Source of the DNA: Butyrivibrio sp. LB2008
GTDB lineage: Bacteria; Bacillota; Clostridia; Lachnospirales; Lachnospiraceae
Reading direction: 5' to 3'
NCBI RefSeq assembly: GCF_000621565.1
Contig: NZ_KK211305.1
Coordinates: forward strand, 342,258 to 406,257
DNA length: 64,000 nucleotides
Part shown: positions 15,773 to 24,694 of the stretch, piece after piece
Position numbering within the stretch: the first letter of the stretch is position 1
Layout: every line of letters starts with the position of its first letter
Notes under the pieces: generated by a model
Told to the model about the DNA's origin: nothing
What the model saw: the letters and a program-made list of their open reading frames with translations, nothing else
Database searches by the model: none
Translations under genes and position numbers: made by a program

Positions 15773-16657
15773 ATGGCAATATTTAAAGGAGCAGGCGTTG
15801 CGATTGCAACACCATTTAAGGAAAACGGAGAGGTTAATTACGAGGAGTTCGGACGTCTTATCGAGTTCCAGATCGAGAACGGAACAGACGCGATCATCGT
15901 ATGCGGAACAACAGGTGAAGCAGCTACCATGACAGAAGAAGAGCACATGGATGTTGTTAAGTACTGTATAGATAAAGTTGCAAAAAGAGTTCCCGTTATT
16001 GCAGGAACAGGATCAAATTGCACAGAGACAGCCATCAAGCTCTCTAAGCTTGCTGAAAGCTATGGCGCAGATGCACTTTTGTGCGTAACTCCATATTACA
16101 ATAAGGCAACACAGGGTGGTCTTGTTGCACACTTTTCTGCAATCGCTGATGCAGTAAATATTCCTATAATTCTTTACAATGTACCCAGCAGAACAGGATG
16201 CAACATTCTTCCTGAGACAGCTGTTAAGCTCTGCAAGGAGAAAAAGAATATCGTAGCTATCAAGGATGCTACAGGAAATATCGCACAGACTATCAAGATG
16301 ATGCAGCTTGCAGAGGGATGCATCGATCTGTATTCGGGAGAAGACGATCAGATCGTGCCTCTTATGTCAATCGGAGGACTCGGTGTAATTTCAGTTCTTT
16401 CTAACGTTGCACCTGCTCAGACACATGAGATTTGCCAGAAGTGTCTTGAGGGAGATTACGAGACTGCAAGACAGCTCCAGTTCAAGGCAGTTCCTCTTGT
16501 AAAAGCTCTTTTCTCAGAGGTTAATCCTATCCCTGTTAAGAGCGCGCTTAAGATGATAGGCTTTGCAGCAGGTCCGCTTCGTCTTCCTCTTACAGAGATG
16601 GAGCCCGAGAACTGTGCTAAGCTCAAGGAAGAGATGAAGAAGTTTGGTCTTATCTGA
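15773..16657 (+). CDS. dapA: 4-hydroxy-tetrahydrodipicolinate synthase
   Basis: A 294-residue TIM-barrel enzyme. Visible motifs are GTTGEAATMT (substrate loop), PYYNKATQGG with the catalytic Tyr, and VAIKDATGN with the Schiff-base lysine (about residue 162). It condenses pyruvate with aspartate semialdehyde, the first step committed to lysine and diaminopimelate. AAGGAGGAAGAA precedes the ATG. Control by lysine through the upstream L-box is strongly supported. dapB follows after 72 bp. Confidence 0.97.
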   Translation: MAIFKGAGVAIATPFKENGEVNYEEFGRLIEFQIENGTDAIIVCGTTGEAATMTEEEHMDVVKYCIDKVAKRVPVIAGTGSNCTETAIKLSKLAESYGADALLCVTPYYNKATQGGLVAHFSAIADAVNIPIILYNVPSRTGCNILPETAVKLCKEKKNIVAIKDATGNIAQTIKMMQLAEGCIDLYSGEDDQIVPLMSIGGLGVISVLSNVAPAQTHEICQKCLEGDYETARQLQFKAVPLVKALFSEVNPIPVKSALKMIGFAAGPLRLPLTEMEPENCAKLKEEMKKFGLI

Positions 16658-16729
16658 TGAAATATTGAAACGGATGGCGTTTCTTATATTAAACAGCTTG
16701 GATTATGCAGATTTGGAAAGGAAACAAAA

Positions 16730-17485
16730 ATGACAAAAATGATCATGCACGGCTGCAACGGCCGTATGGGCAAGGTTATCATCGACCTTGTCAAGGAAGA
16801 TAATGATATAGAAGTAGTTGCGGGTGTTGATGCTTATGGCGACAACAATTACGATTTTCCCGTATACAGAAGTCTTGATGAATGTACCACAGATGCTGAT
16901 GTTATTGTTGATTTCTCAAATGCTTCGGCAGCAGAGGGGCTTCTTAACTACTGCGCAGCCAAGAATGTTCCCGTTGTTCTTTGTTCAACAGGACTTTCCG
17001 AGGAACAGCTCAAGATGGTAAAAGAGGCTTCATCAAAGGTAGCTGTTCTTAAGTCGGCAAATATGTCAGTCGGTGTAAATGCACTTATCAAGGTGCTAAA
17101 GGAAGTTTCTCCCATGTTTGCTGCTGCGGGATTTGATATCGAGATAGTAGAAAAACACCACAATCAGAAACTTGATTCACCCAGTGGAACAGCAATCGCG
17201 CTTGCTGACAGCATTAACGAGTCTCTTAATAATGAGATGGATTATGTATATGACAGAAGTACAAGAAGAGAGAAGAGACCTCAGAAGGAAATCGGTATCT
17301 CTGCTGTACGCGGCGGAACAATTGTGGGTGACCATGATGTTATCTTTGCAGGCCACGATGAGGTTGTGACTCTTTCTCACAGAGCTTATTCAAGAGCAAT
17401 TTTTGGAAAAGGTGCGATCGAAGCAGCTAAGTTCCTTGCCGGTAAGTCTGCGGGACTGTATGATATGTCAGATGTACTTGCCTGA
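16730..17485 (+). CDS. dapB: 4-hydroxy-tetrahydrodipicolinate reductase
   Basis: A 251-residue enzyme with the N-terminal NAD(P)-binding motif HGCNGRMGK and the DapB signature EKHHNQKLDSPSGTA containing the catalytic His/Lys residues, followed by RGGTIVGDHDVIFAG. It reduces the DapA product in the lysine/diaminopimelate pathway. It lies downstream of dapA with its own GGAAAGGA ribosome-binding site and no visible terminator between them, so it probably shares the riboswitch-controlled transcript. Confidence 0.97.
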   Translation: MTKMIMHGCNGRMGKVIIDLVKEDNDIEVVAGVDAYGDNNYDFPVYRSLDECTTDADVIVDFSNASAAEGLLNYCAAKNVPVVLCSTGLSEEQLKMVKEASSKVAVLKSANMSVGVNALIKVLKEVSPMFAAAGFDIEIVEKHHNQKLDSPSGTAIALADSINESLNNEMDYVYDRSTRREKRPQKEIGISAVRGGTIVGDHDVIFAGHDEVVTLSHRAYSRAIFGKGAIEAAKFLAGKSAGLYDMSDVLA

Positions 17486-17516
17486 TTGACCGGACATAGC
17501 ACCTGAGGAGAAGCGT

Positions 17517-18290
17517 ATGAGATTCAGACCTTGTATTGATATTCATAACGGCAAAGTGAAGCAGATAGTGGGGAGCAGCCTTCGTGATAAGAACGATGAG
17601 GCAAAAGAAAACTATGTTGCTTCCAACGATGCTGTATTCTACGCCAGAATGTACAGAGAGATGGGACTTTCGGGCGGCCATATAATATTGCTTAATCCTG
17701 TAACCAGTCCTTTATACGAGGCGACAAAGAAACAGGCAACAGAAGCTCTGAATGCTTGTCCGGGACTTATGCAGGTGGGAGGCGGAATAACTGCCGATAA
17801 TGCGAAAGAATTCATCGATGCGGGAGCTTCTCATGTCATAGTTACTTCTTACGTATTTAAGGACGGTAAGATCAATTACGCCAATCTAGAGAAGCTTACA
17901 GCGGCTGTTGGAAAAGAAAAGGTGGTTCTCGACCTTTCATGTAAGAATGTGGACGGAAAGTATTATATAGTAACAGACAGGTGGCAGAAGCTTACAGATG
18001 TAGAGCTCACTGAGGCAACGCTTGATCTGCTTTCAGAGTATTGCGATGAATTTCTGGTACATGCAGCTGATGTTGAAGGAAAGCAAAAGGGAATCGAAGA
18101 GAATGTGGCCGGAATTCTTGGTAAATGGGGCAAGATACCCGTTACATACGCAGGAGGAGCCGGAACGCTTGATGATGTAAAAGAACTAAAGGAAATCGGA
18201 AAGGGCAGGGTGGATGTCACTATAGGAAGCGCTCTTGAGATTTTCGGAGGAAGTCTCAAACTTAAAGATGTAATTGAAATATGTGATTGA
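17517..18290 (+). CDS. hisA: HisA, eukaryotic-type (ProFAR isomerase)
   Basis: A 257-residue TIM-barrel protein. MRFRPCIDIHNGKVKQIVG and MQVGGGITADNAKEFIDAGA fit the plant/fungal-like HisA subfamily rather than the usual bacterial type; the C-terminal phosphate site reads TYAGGAGTLDDV and DVTIGSALEIFGG. It catalyses the Amadori isomerisation of ProFAR to PRFAR in histidine synthesis. It stands without other his genes, 31 bp after dapB, apparently inside the lysine-regulated unit. That subfamily is known from some Clostridia. The enzyme call is firm; co-regulation with lysine is inferred from position. Confidence 0.85.
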   Translation: MRFRPCIDIHNGKVKQIVGSSLRDKNDEAKENYVASNDAVFYARMYREMGLSGGHIILLNPVTSPLYEATKKQATEALNACPGLMQVGGGITADNAKEFIDAGASHVIVTSYVFKDGKINYANLEKLTAAVGKEKVVLDLSCKNVDGKYYIVTDRWQKLTDVELTEATLDLLSEYCDEFLVHAADVEGKQKGIEENVAGILGKWGKIPVTYAGGAGTLDDVKELKEIGKGRVDVTIGSALEIFGGSLKLKDVIEICD

Positions 18291-18330
18291 AATATTGAAT
18301 TTTCATTGGTGCTGTTGCTTTATGAGCCAA

Positions 18331-18362
18331 AAGAGCCATCCAACAAATGTTGGATGGCTCTT
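18331..18362. terminator. Bidirectional terminator between hisA and csp
   Basis: A perfect 15-bp stem (AAGAGCCATCCAACA / TGTTGGATGGCTCTT) with a two-base gap lies between convergent genes. The minus-strand transcript continues into TTTTGG, so termination is likely stronger for the cold-shock gene. Confidence 0.75.
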
Positions 18363-18457
18363 ATCGATTAATCATATATACAATATTGCAAATTCAAAAT
18401 ATATATTAAGAATAAGACGATTTGTAGTCTGATTAATTAGCTTTAACTTAGATTAAA

Positions 18458-18658
18458 TTAAAGCTTGTTTACGTTTACGGCCTGAGGTCCTTTTTCGCCC
18501 TGGATTACATCGTACTCAACAGAAGCGCCTTCGTCGAGAGACTTGAAACCTTCCATGTTAAGTCCTGAATAATGTACAAATACATCATTTCCAGCCTCAT
18601 CAGAGATAAAGCCATAACCTTTCTGGTTGTTGAACCACTTAACAGTACCTTTGTTCAT
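18458..18658 (-). CDS. Cold-shock protein (CspA family)
   Basis: A 66-residue single cold-shock domain beginning [19 protein letters not shown]. The RNA-binding motifs RNP1 (KGYGFIS) and RNP2 (VFVHYS) are both present. It binds single-stranded nucleic acid and acts as an RNA chaperone. GGAGGT lies seven bases before the chosen ATG; a longer in-frame reading upstream has no support. An untranslated leader of roughly 50-100 bases rich in A and T precedes it, as is common for csp genes. Confidence 0.95.
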   Translation of the reverse strand: MNKGTVKWFNNQKGYGFISDEAGNDVFVHYSGLNMEGFKSLDEGASVEYDVIQGEKGPQAVNVNKL

Positions 18659-18870
18659 TGTAATACCTCCACTAAAAAATAAAAAAATAATCGTTCTGTT
18701 GTCCATGACAACAAACTAACAATAGCATAAATAGGTAAAAAAGTAAAGTAAATTATGCAAATCTTCCTATTTACTTTAAGATTTTAAAGTGATAAAATAT
18801 GTAAACACAAGGAGTTATATTAACGAAATATAGTTTACTTTTGTGATATAAAAATCGGAGGGATGGCGAA

Positions 18871-19158
18871 ATGAACAAAAAGATTAGAACAGATGCCGTA
18901 GATCACCTGTTTGACGCAATTCTATGCCTTCAGAATAAAGATGAATGTTATAGTTTTTTCGATGATCTTTGTACAGTAAATGAGCTTTTGTCCCTTTCTC
19001 AGAGGTTTGAGGTTGCTTCTATGCTCAAAGAACATAAGACATATCTTGAAATAGCTGAGAAAACGGGAGCTTCAACTGCTACCATCAGCAGAGTGAACCG
19101 TTCACTCAATTACGGTGATGACGGCTATGAGCTGGTGTTTGACAGATTACAAGAGTGA
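18871..19158 (+). CDS. YerC/YecD TrpR-related DNA-binding protein
   Basis: A 95-residue helix-turn-helix protein of the TrpR-like YerC family. The recognition region is LEIAEKTGASTATISRVNRSL (about residues 62-82) after FDDLCTVNELLSLSQRFEVA. GGAGGG is placed well before the ATG. The family resembles the Trp repressor but its ligand and targets are not generally known. No trp or his operon is adjacent, so its target here cannot be guessed; the gene stands alone. Confidence 0.9.
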   Translation: MNKKIRTDAVDHLFDAILCLQNKDECYSFFDDLCTVNELLSLSQRFEVASMLKEHKTYLEIAEKTGASTATISRVNRSLNYGDDGYELVFDRLQE

Positions 19159-19183
19159 TTTCGAAATAAAAATTGAGTCAAAA

Positions 19184-19219
19184 AAATAAGCGCTGTGGCA
19201 TGTACCACAGCGCTTATTT
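19184..19219. terminator. Bidirectional terminator between yerC and the bactofilin operon
   Basis: A 15-bp perfect stem (AAATAAGCGCTGTGG / CCACAGCGCTTATTT) lies between convergent genes. On the minus strand it runs into TTTTTT, so it terminates the LytM-like/bactofilin transcript well. Confidence 0.85.
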
Positions 19220-19283
19220 AATTATGTTGCGAGATTATTTATGTAAACTATTTGAGTTAAAATTATTTAGAAAACCAATTAAT

Positions 19284-19772
19284 TTAATTGTTATCAGAAT
19301 CTTTATTCTCGTTATTGTTTTCTTCTGAATTGTTCTCGGCATCATTTGCTTCCTTGTTGGCAGCAGCTCTTTCTTTTGCAATTTCGGCCGAATTCTTGTC
19401 AAGACCTGTCATTTCACATCTTCCCTGGAATACAGCGTTTTCATCGATAATGATTCCCTTGCAGATAATATCTCCGACAACTTTTCCTGTATCACTGATC
19501 TCAACCTTGCCCTGAGGAGCGGTGACATTTCCGTTTACTTCGCCGGCTACATAGACGTTTACACCTGAAGCGGTTCCGAAAATCTTGCCTTCCTGACCAA
19601 CAATGAGAGCGCCGCTGATATTGACATTGCCTTTAATGGTACCATCAACTCTTGTTGAGTCTTTTGTGGTGAGTGGTCCGTCAATAACGGCACCGGGTCC
19701 GATGATGGTTCCTACCTGCTCGATTATTTCATTCTCTGCGGCGGTAGAATCTTTTTTAGTATTTCCAAACAT
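19284..19772 (-). CDS. Bactofilin (polymer-forming cytoskeletal protein)
   Basis: A 162-residue protein with the bactofilin (DUF583) beta-helical core from about residue 20 to 125: repeated short G/V-rich rungs such as IGPGAVIDGPLTTKDSTRVD and GTIKGNVNISGALIVG. The C-terminus is a disordered N/E/K-rich tail. Bactofilins self-assemble without nucleotide and often scaffold cell-wall enzymes. The gene follows 14 bp after a membrane-bound LytM-like gene, a partnership seen widely in bacteria. Confidence 0.92.
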   Translation of the reverse strand: MFGNTKKDSTAAENEIIEQVGTIIGPGAVIDGPLTTKDSTRVDGTIKGNVNISGALIVGQEGKIFGTASGVNVYVAGEVNGNVTAPQGKVEISDTGKVVGDIICKGIIIDENAVFQGRCEMTGLDKNSAEIAKERAAANKEANDAENNSEENNNENKDSDNN

Positions 19773-19786
19773 TTTGAGTCCTCCAT

Positions 19787-20590
19787 TTATCCTTTGATAT
19801 CCATTACTTCTTCGGGATCGACATATTTTTCATCCTTCTGAATCTGATATCCAAGAGATTTATTTTGCTTACCTACGATGAATAGAACATCACCTTTATC
19901 AACCGTTGAACCTTCTGTGACAACGGCACTACCGGAGTTGCGGTAGATTGAAATATATCCGTTTCCGTGATCTATTGAAACGACATTGCCGAATTTGGCA
20001 TCAGAAGTTACTGCCATAACTGTTCCGCTTCCGGTGGCAACAATATTGCTTCCCTGAGATGCGGTGAATAGCACAAGGGGATTGCCCTTTGCTGTATTTT
20101 TGTTTTTATCCGTGAGCTTGGTTATTTCGGTAGAATTCGGATCGTCCACAGCCTTTGCGGGGAGTGGAGTGGTTCCGGTTAAAGGAAAACCGGATGGAAT
20201 TGCTAACTTTTCAGCTTCTTCAGCGGACTGATGCTCGGTCTCAAGTTTTTCGTTGAGAGCGGCTGTCATATGTTCCGTATTGGCACTCAAAACTTCGTTT
20301 GATGCTGATAAATTACTGTTTTCTTCGGTAAGTTCTGCGATTTCTTTTTGTTGCTTGGCTTCTATGGACCTTAAATTAGATATGGTCATCATAGAGTAGA
20401 TAATGTAGCACCCCAAAAATAATGCGAGAGCAAAAAGTGAGTATGCTAACCATTGTGTTTGAGAATGATTTAGATGAAGACGCTTGGTTACACCGTCAGA
20501 GTCTCCGGAAATAATCATAAATGTATAACTTCGTTTGTGCCTATGTTTTCTGTGATAACTGTGCTGTCTGGGCTTTTTATCAGTACTCAT
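19787..20590 (-). CDS. Membrane-anchored degenerate LytM (M23-like) protein
   Basis: A 267-residue protein: basic cytoplasmic N-terminus (HSYHRKHRHKRS), one membrane segment around residues 55-77, a coiled coil (about 80-130, EIAELTEENSNLSASNEVL) and a C-terminal LytM-like beta domain (VVSIDHGNGYISIYRNSG). In active M23 peptidases the zinc ligands include an upstream HxxxD and an HxH near the end; here these positions read TSDAKFGNVV and LGYQIQ, so the domain is probably non-catalytic. GGAGGTGAAT precedes ATG 20590, which I prefer to a start 11 codons upstream. With the bactofilin next door, a scaffold or regulatory role in cell-wall work is likely. Confidence 0.85.
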   Translation of the reverse strand: MSTDKKPRQHSYHRKHRHKRSYTFMIISGDSDGVTKRLHLNHSQTQWLAYSLFALALFLGCYIIYSMMTISNLRSIEAKQQKEIAELTEENSNLSASNEVLSANTEHMTAALNEKLETEHQSAEEAEKLAIPSGFPLTGTTPLPAKAVDDPNSTEITKLTDKNKNTAKGNPLVLFTASQGSNIVATGSGTVMAVTSDAKFGNVVSIDHGNGYISIYRNSGSAVVTEGSTVDKGDVLFIVGKQNKSLGYQIQKDEKYVDPEEVMDIKG

Positions 20591-20659
20591 ATTCACCTCC
20601 GACTTGACACTGTATTTTACCACATATATGGTCGGTTGCGCAACTTTAGGTATGATAAA

Positions 20660-20693
20660 CCCCCGTAAACGCCGAATTTAGCGCTTGCGGGGG
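20660..20693 (-). terminator. Terminator downstream of cellobiose phosphorylase
   Basis: CCCCCG (20660-20665) pairs with CGGGGG (20688-20693), with an inner CGC/GCG helix. On the minus strand it is followed by TTTATC. It lies between the phosphorylase stop and the LytM-like gene on the same strand. Confidence 0.65.
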
Positions 20694-20767
20694 CCTAGAA
20701 GAATAGGAGTATAATTAGTGCTCACATGGAATGTAAGCAATATAACATAGATGAAACGGAGTGTTTA

Positions 20768-23221
20768 TCATCCCATAACAGCTTCAACTGTGTATTCTTT
20801 TACGCCTTCTTCGTAAGGAATGATGTTTCCACTGATTTCTTTTCCGTTTACAGTGAGCTTCTTGATACCTTTCTGAACACCGTTCTGCTTAACGCTGATG
20901 TTGTAAGTAGCACCGCGGTATTTTCTGGTGAGAGTGAAATCACCGAAATCTGCAGGTACACAAGGATCGATTGAAAGACCGTTGTGAGTCGGATAAACAC
21001 CGAGGATGTACTGTGAAATATTTACAAATGTCCATGCAGCGGTTCCTGTAAGCCAGCTGTTCTTGCCCTGGCCGAAGAACTTAGCGTCTCTTCCTGCAAC
21101 CATCTGTGAATATACATAAGGCTCAGTGCAGTGTACTTCACTGATTTCCTCAATGTAAGCAGGACATGTCTTTTTGTATATCTCGAAAGCTCTCTCGCCA
21201 TGTCCGAGAACTGTCTCGGCGATAGATACCCAAGGGTTGTTGTGGCAGAAGATACCGCCGTTCTCCTTGTATCCCGGTGGATATGAACTAACTTCACCGA
21301 GTTCGAGGTGATATTTTGTATAAGCAGGCTGTAAGATCATTACGCCGTACTTTGTATCAAGTCTTTCTTCAACACTCTTAAGAGCCTTCTCTGCAAGACC
21401 TTCTTTTACACCGATTCCTGCAAGAACGCAGAAGCCCTGAGGCTCGATGAAAATCTGGCCTTCTTCACATTCTTTTGAACCAACTTTGTTGGAGTTTGCG
21501 TCATAAGCTCTTACGAACCATTCTCCGTCCCAACCTGCTGTGCAAGCTGCATCGTAAACTTTCTTGATTTCTTCTCTTGCTCTCTTTGCTTCTGCATCAT
21601 CGCCGAGGAGTTCAGCAAGCTGTGCATATTCTTCGCCGTATTTTACGAACATACCTGCGATGAACACAGACTCGGCAACAGGACCTTCTGAAGGACCGAA
21701 TGTCTGGAATGACTCACCCGGATGCTCTGAGAAGCAGTTGAGGTTGAGACAGTCGTTCCAGTCTGCACGTCCGATAAGAGGAAGACCGTGAGGCCCCTTG
21801 TGAGTAGCAGTGAAGTTGAATGAGCACTTAAGGTGATCCATAAGTGTCTTAGCAACGCTCATATCATTATCGAAAGGAACCATTTCTTTCAAAATAGAAA
21901 GGTCGCCTGTTTCTCTTACATATGCGCTTGTACCTGCGATGAGCCAGAGCGGATCGTCATTGAAGCCTGATCCGATATCTGAGTTACCCTTCTTTGTAAG
22001 AGGCTGGTACTGGTGATAAGCGCTTCCGTCCTGGAACTGAGTAGAAGCGATATCAATGATACGCTGTCTTGCTCTGTCGGGGATAAGGTGTACGAAACCA
22101 AGAAGATCCTGACAAGAATCTCTGAATCCCATTCCGCGGCCGATACCTGACTCATAGTAAGAAGCTGATCTTGACATGTTGAATGTAACCATGCACTGAT
22201 ACTGGTTCCAGATATTTACCATGCGGTCAACTTTCTCATTTGAAGAAGATACATGATAGATTCCGAGAAGATTTTTCCAGTAATCGTTAAGCTCAGCGAG
22301 AGCCTTGTCGAAAGCTTCCTCTGTCTTGTATGCGTCAAGCATTGCATATGCAGCTTTTTTGTTGATAACGCCGTATGATTCCCACTTGTCATCTTCGGGA
22401 TTCTCAATATATCCGAGTGTGAAGATGAGTGTCTTGGACTCACCGGGCTTAAGGTCGATGTTGATCTGGTGTGCAGCAATAGGAGACCATCCGCTTGCAA
22501 CAGAACCTGTGCACTTGCCGGCAGCAACAGCATCAGGGCTGTCGGGACCGTTGTATGCTCCAAGGAAAGCATCTCTGCTTGTGTCGAATCCGTCAACTTT
22601 TGTATTTACGCCGTATACTGCGTAGTGATTTCTACGCTCTCTGTACTCTGTCTTGTGGAAAAGAGTAGCTCCGTCATTTGTTACTTCAACTTCACCTGTG
22701 CTGAGGTTACGCTGGAAGTTCTTCATATCGTCGTCAGCATTCCACAGACACCATTCTACATATGAAAAAAGAACAAGCTTAGCATTTTCTTTCTTGTTAT
22801 TAGTGATCGTGATCTTGGAAACTTCACAATTATCATTCATAGGAACGAAAGTTAACACATCGGCTTTGATATCTGATTTTGATGATGAAAACTTGCTATA
22901 ACCTAATCCGTGACGGCACTCGTAGCTGTCAAGAGTTGTCTTTACAGGCTGCCATCCGGGATTCCAGATAACTTCATTTGCCTTATCTGTTTCATCCTTA
23001 ATATAGAAGTATTTACCGTTGTTATCATAAGGCACATTATTATAACGATATCTCGTAAGTCTTAAGAGCTTAGCATCCTTATAAAAAGTATATCCGCCGC
23101 AAGTATTTGATATTAATGAGAAGAATTCCTTATTTCCAAGGTAGTTGATCCAAGGAAGAGGAGTCTTTGGTGTAGTGATGACGTATTCACATGCATTGTC
23201 ATCAAAATAGCCGAATTTCAT
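20768..23221 (-). CDS. Cellobiose phosphorylase (GH94)
   Basis: An 817-residue GH94 enzyme. The N-terminal [18 protein letters not shown] and PWINYLG match cellobiose phosphorylases, and the catalytic region [14 protein letters not shown] carries the general-acid Asp. It cleaves cellobiose with phosphate to glucose 1-phosphate and glucose in the cytoplasm. CGGAGGT precedes ATG 23221; a longer in-frame extension upstream is non-coding. No signal peptide is seen. The LacI regulator and sugar ABC transporter genes lie divergently next to it, which suggests uptake of cello-oligosaccharides followed by phosphorolysis. Cellodextrin phosphorylase is less likely given the N-terminus. Confidence 0.93.
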   Translation of the reverse strand: MKFGYFDDNACEYVITTPKTPLPWINYLGNKEFFSLISNTCGGYTFYKDAKLLRLTRYRYNNVPYDNNGKYFYIKDETDKANEVIWNPGWQPVKTTLDSYECRHGLGYSKFSSSKSDIKADVLTFVPMNDNCEVSKITITNNKKENAKLVLFSYVEWCLWNADDDMKNFQRNLSTGEVEVTNDGATLFHKTEYRERRNHYAVYGVNTKVDGFDTSRDAFLGAYNGPDSPDAVAAGKCTGSVASGWSPIAAHQINIDLKPGESKTLIFTLGYIENPEDDKWESYGVINKKAAYAMLDAYKTEEAFDKALAELNDYWKNLLGIYHVSSSNEKVDRMVNIWNQYQCMVTFNMSRSASYYESGIGRGMGFRDSCQDLLGFVHLIPDRARQRIIDIASTQFQDGSAYHQYQPLTKKGNSDIGSGFNDDPLWLIAGTSAYVRETGDLSILKEMVPFDNDMSVAKTLMDHLKCSFNFTATHKGPHGLPLIGRADWNDCLNLNCFSEHPGESFQTFGPSEGPVAESVFIAGMFVKYGEEYAQLAELLGDDAEAKRAREEIKKVYDAACTAGWDGEWFVRAYDANSNKVGSKECEEGQIFIEPQGFCVLAGIGVKEGLAEKALKSVEERLDTKYGVMILQPAYTKYHLELGEVSSYPPGYKENGGIFCHNNPWVSIAETVLGHGERAFEIYKKTCPAYIEEISEVHCTEPYVYSQMVAGRDAKFFGQGKNSWLTGTAAWTFVNISQYILGVYPTHNGLSIDPCVPADFGDFTLTRKYRGATYNISVKQNGVQKGIKKLTVNGKEISGNIIPYEEGVKEYTVEAVMG

Positions 23222-23240
23222 AGAATATAACCTCCGTTCA

Positions 23241-23254
23241 CTTAAACGTTTAAG
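23241..23254. promoter_or_regulatory. LacI-type operator in the GH94 leader
   Basis: A perfect 14-bp palindrome, CTTAAACGTTTAAG, with the central CG of LacI-family operators. It lies between the predicted start of transcription and the ribosome-binding site of the cellobiose phosphorylase gene. Confidence 0.7.
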
Positions 23255-23269
23255 ATAATTACTAGAGAC

Positions 23270-23298
23270 ATTATATATGGGAAAGGGGTATATTGCAA
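23270..23298 (-). promoter_or_regulatory. Sigma-A promoter of cellobiose phosphorylase
   Basis: On the minus strand, TTGCAA (23298-23293), a 17-bp spacer and TATAAT (23275-23270). Transcription would start near 23263, about ten bases before the palindromic operator. Confidence 0.75.
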
Positions 23299-23404
23299 CA
23301 CAAAATATCACAAATAATATTGCGCGCAAACCGTTGTTCCATGCGCGTTTCAGAGATAACACGCATGAAAAGCCCCGATGCGCAAGGGGATAAATGATAT
23401 TTCG

Positions 23405-23414
23405 AAAACGTTTT
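23405..23414. promoter_or_regulatory. Second LacI-type operator (AAAACGTTTT)
   Basis: A 10-bp palindrome with central CG, within GAAAACGTTTTAC, lies between the divergent phosphorylase and regulator genes. A further imperfect copy, GAAAACGATTAAG, occurs at 23565-23577, just after the regulator's likely promoter (-10 TATAAT at 23498-23503), and could serve autoregulation. Confidence 0.5.
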
Positions 23415-23597
23415 ACTAACTTATTAACAAGATATAACTAAAATCAGAATAATATATGAAAAGTGAGGCCGGATTTTGTAAAAAACAAACAAAGATATAT
23501 AATATGCACAAAAAACACAAAATTTTTATTGCTTATAAAGTCATTATGATGTATATTTATCGTGCGAAAACGATTAAGTTCAAAGGTATTTATTGAT

Positions 23598-24623
23598 ATG
23601 GCAAAGCGTAATGTTTCATTAAAGGATATATCCATTGCCTGCGGCGTGTCCATTGCTACAGTGTCTAAGGCACTAAATGACCACAGCGATATAGGGCAGG
23701 AGACCAAGGAACATGTACGGGCAGTTGCAGCTAAGCTTGGTTATCGTCCAAACGCTGCTGCACAGGCTTTAAAGACAAACAGAACCAACAATATCGGAGT
23801 TTTGTTTGTTGATGAGGCAAACAGCGGTCTTACTCATGATTATTTCAATCATGTACTGAACAGTTTCAAGAAAACTGCGGAGGAAAATGGGTTTGATATA
23901 ACCTTCATCAATGGAGGTAAGGCAAGAATCAATAATATGTCTTATTTATCGCATGCGATATACAGAGGCTTCGACGGAGTGGTTATTGCATGTATGGACT
24001 TTTCGGATCCGGAAGTTGAGGAACTTATTAAAAGTAATATACCGGTCGTTACGATCGATCATATCTTTTATAACAGGACGTCAGTCGTATCCGATAATGT
24101 CAACGGAATGAGAGAGCTTGTGACTTATGTTTACAAGCAGGGACACAGAAAAGTGGCGTATGTACACGGTGCCAGTTCATCCGTTACACAGAACAGACTG
24201 ACAAGTTTTTACAAAACACTTCAGGAATTGGGAGTGGAGATTCCGGATGAATATGTGGTTGTTTCTCCTTACAGAGATACAGATGCCGCATATGAGGCAA
24301 CAAAAAAGTTACTGGATTTGAAAGAACCGCCTACATGTATTCTTTATCCTGATGATTTTGCAGCTCTTGGCGGAATAAATGCCATAAGGCAGAGAAATCT
24401 CAGAATACCGGAAGATATTTCGATAGCCGGATATGACGGACTGGAGTTGGCCAAGCGTCTTTCTCCTAGACTTACAACTGTAACACAGAATTCTGAGAAG
24501 ATTGGTGAGATAGCTGCTTCTAAACTTATAGACCTTATCAATAATCCAAAGGGGACATTGGTAGAGCAGATTGTGGTTGAAGGAACTCTTGAACCCGGGG
24601 AGTCTGTGAGAAAGATACAGTAA
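23598..24623 (+). CDS. LacI-family transcriptional regulator
   Basis: A 341-residue regulator. The N-terminal helix-turn-helix reads VSLKDISIACGVSIATVSKA, with the hinge LGYRPNAAAQALKTNRTNN, then a periplasmic-binding-like ligand domain (NNIGVLFVDE, GFDGVVIACMD, IAGYDGLELAKR). ATG 23598 puts MAKRNVSLKD at the start, the usual LacI layout; a GTG 36 bases upstream has no ribosome-binding site. It most likely represses the phosphorylase gene and itself through the CG-centred palindromes nearby, with a cello-oligosaccharide or related sugar as inducer. The ligand is inferred from neighbours only. Confidence 0.92.
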   Translation: MAKRNVSLKDISIACGVSIATVSKALNDHSDIGQETKEHVRAVAAKLGYRPNAAAQALKTNRTNNIGVLFVDEANSGLTHDYFNHVLNSFKKTAEENGFDITFINGGKARINNMSYLSHAIYRGFDGVVIACMDFSDPEVEELIKSNIPVVTIDHIFYNRTSVVSDNVNGMRELVTYVYKQGHRKVAYVHGASSSVTQNRLTSFYKTLQELGVEIPDEYVVVSPYRDTDAAYEATKKLLDLKEPPTCILYPDDFAALGGINAIRQRNLRIPEDISIAGYDGLELAKRLSPRLTTVTQNSEKIGEIAASKLIDLINNPKGTLVEQIVVEGTLEPGESVRKIQ

Positions 24624-24694
24624 GATTTGAGATGGTATATCCATTTTAAATACACACAACAATTATCTAACGCAAAAGAATGGGAGGTACGGTT

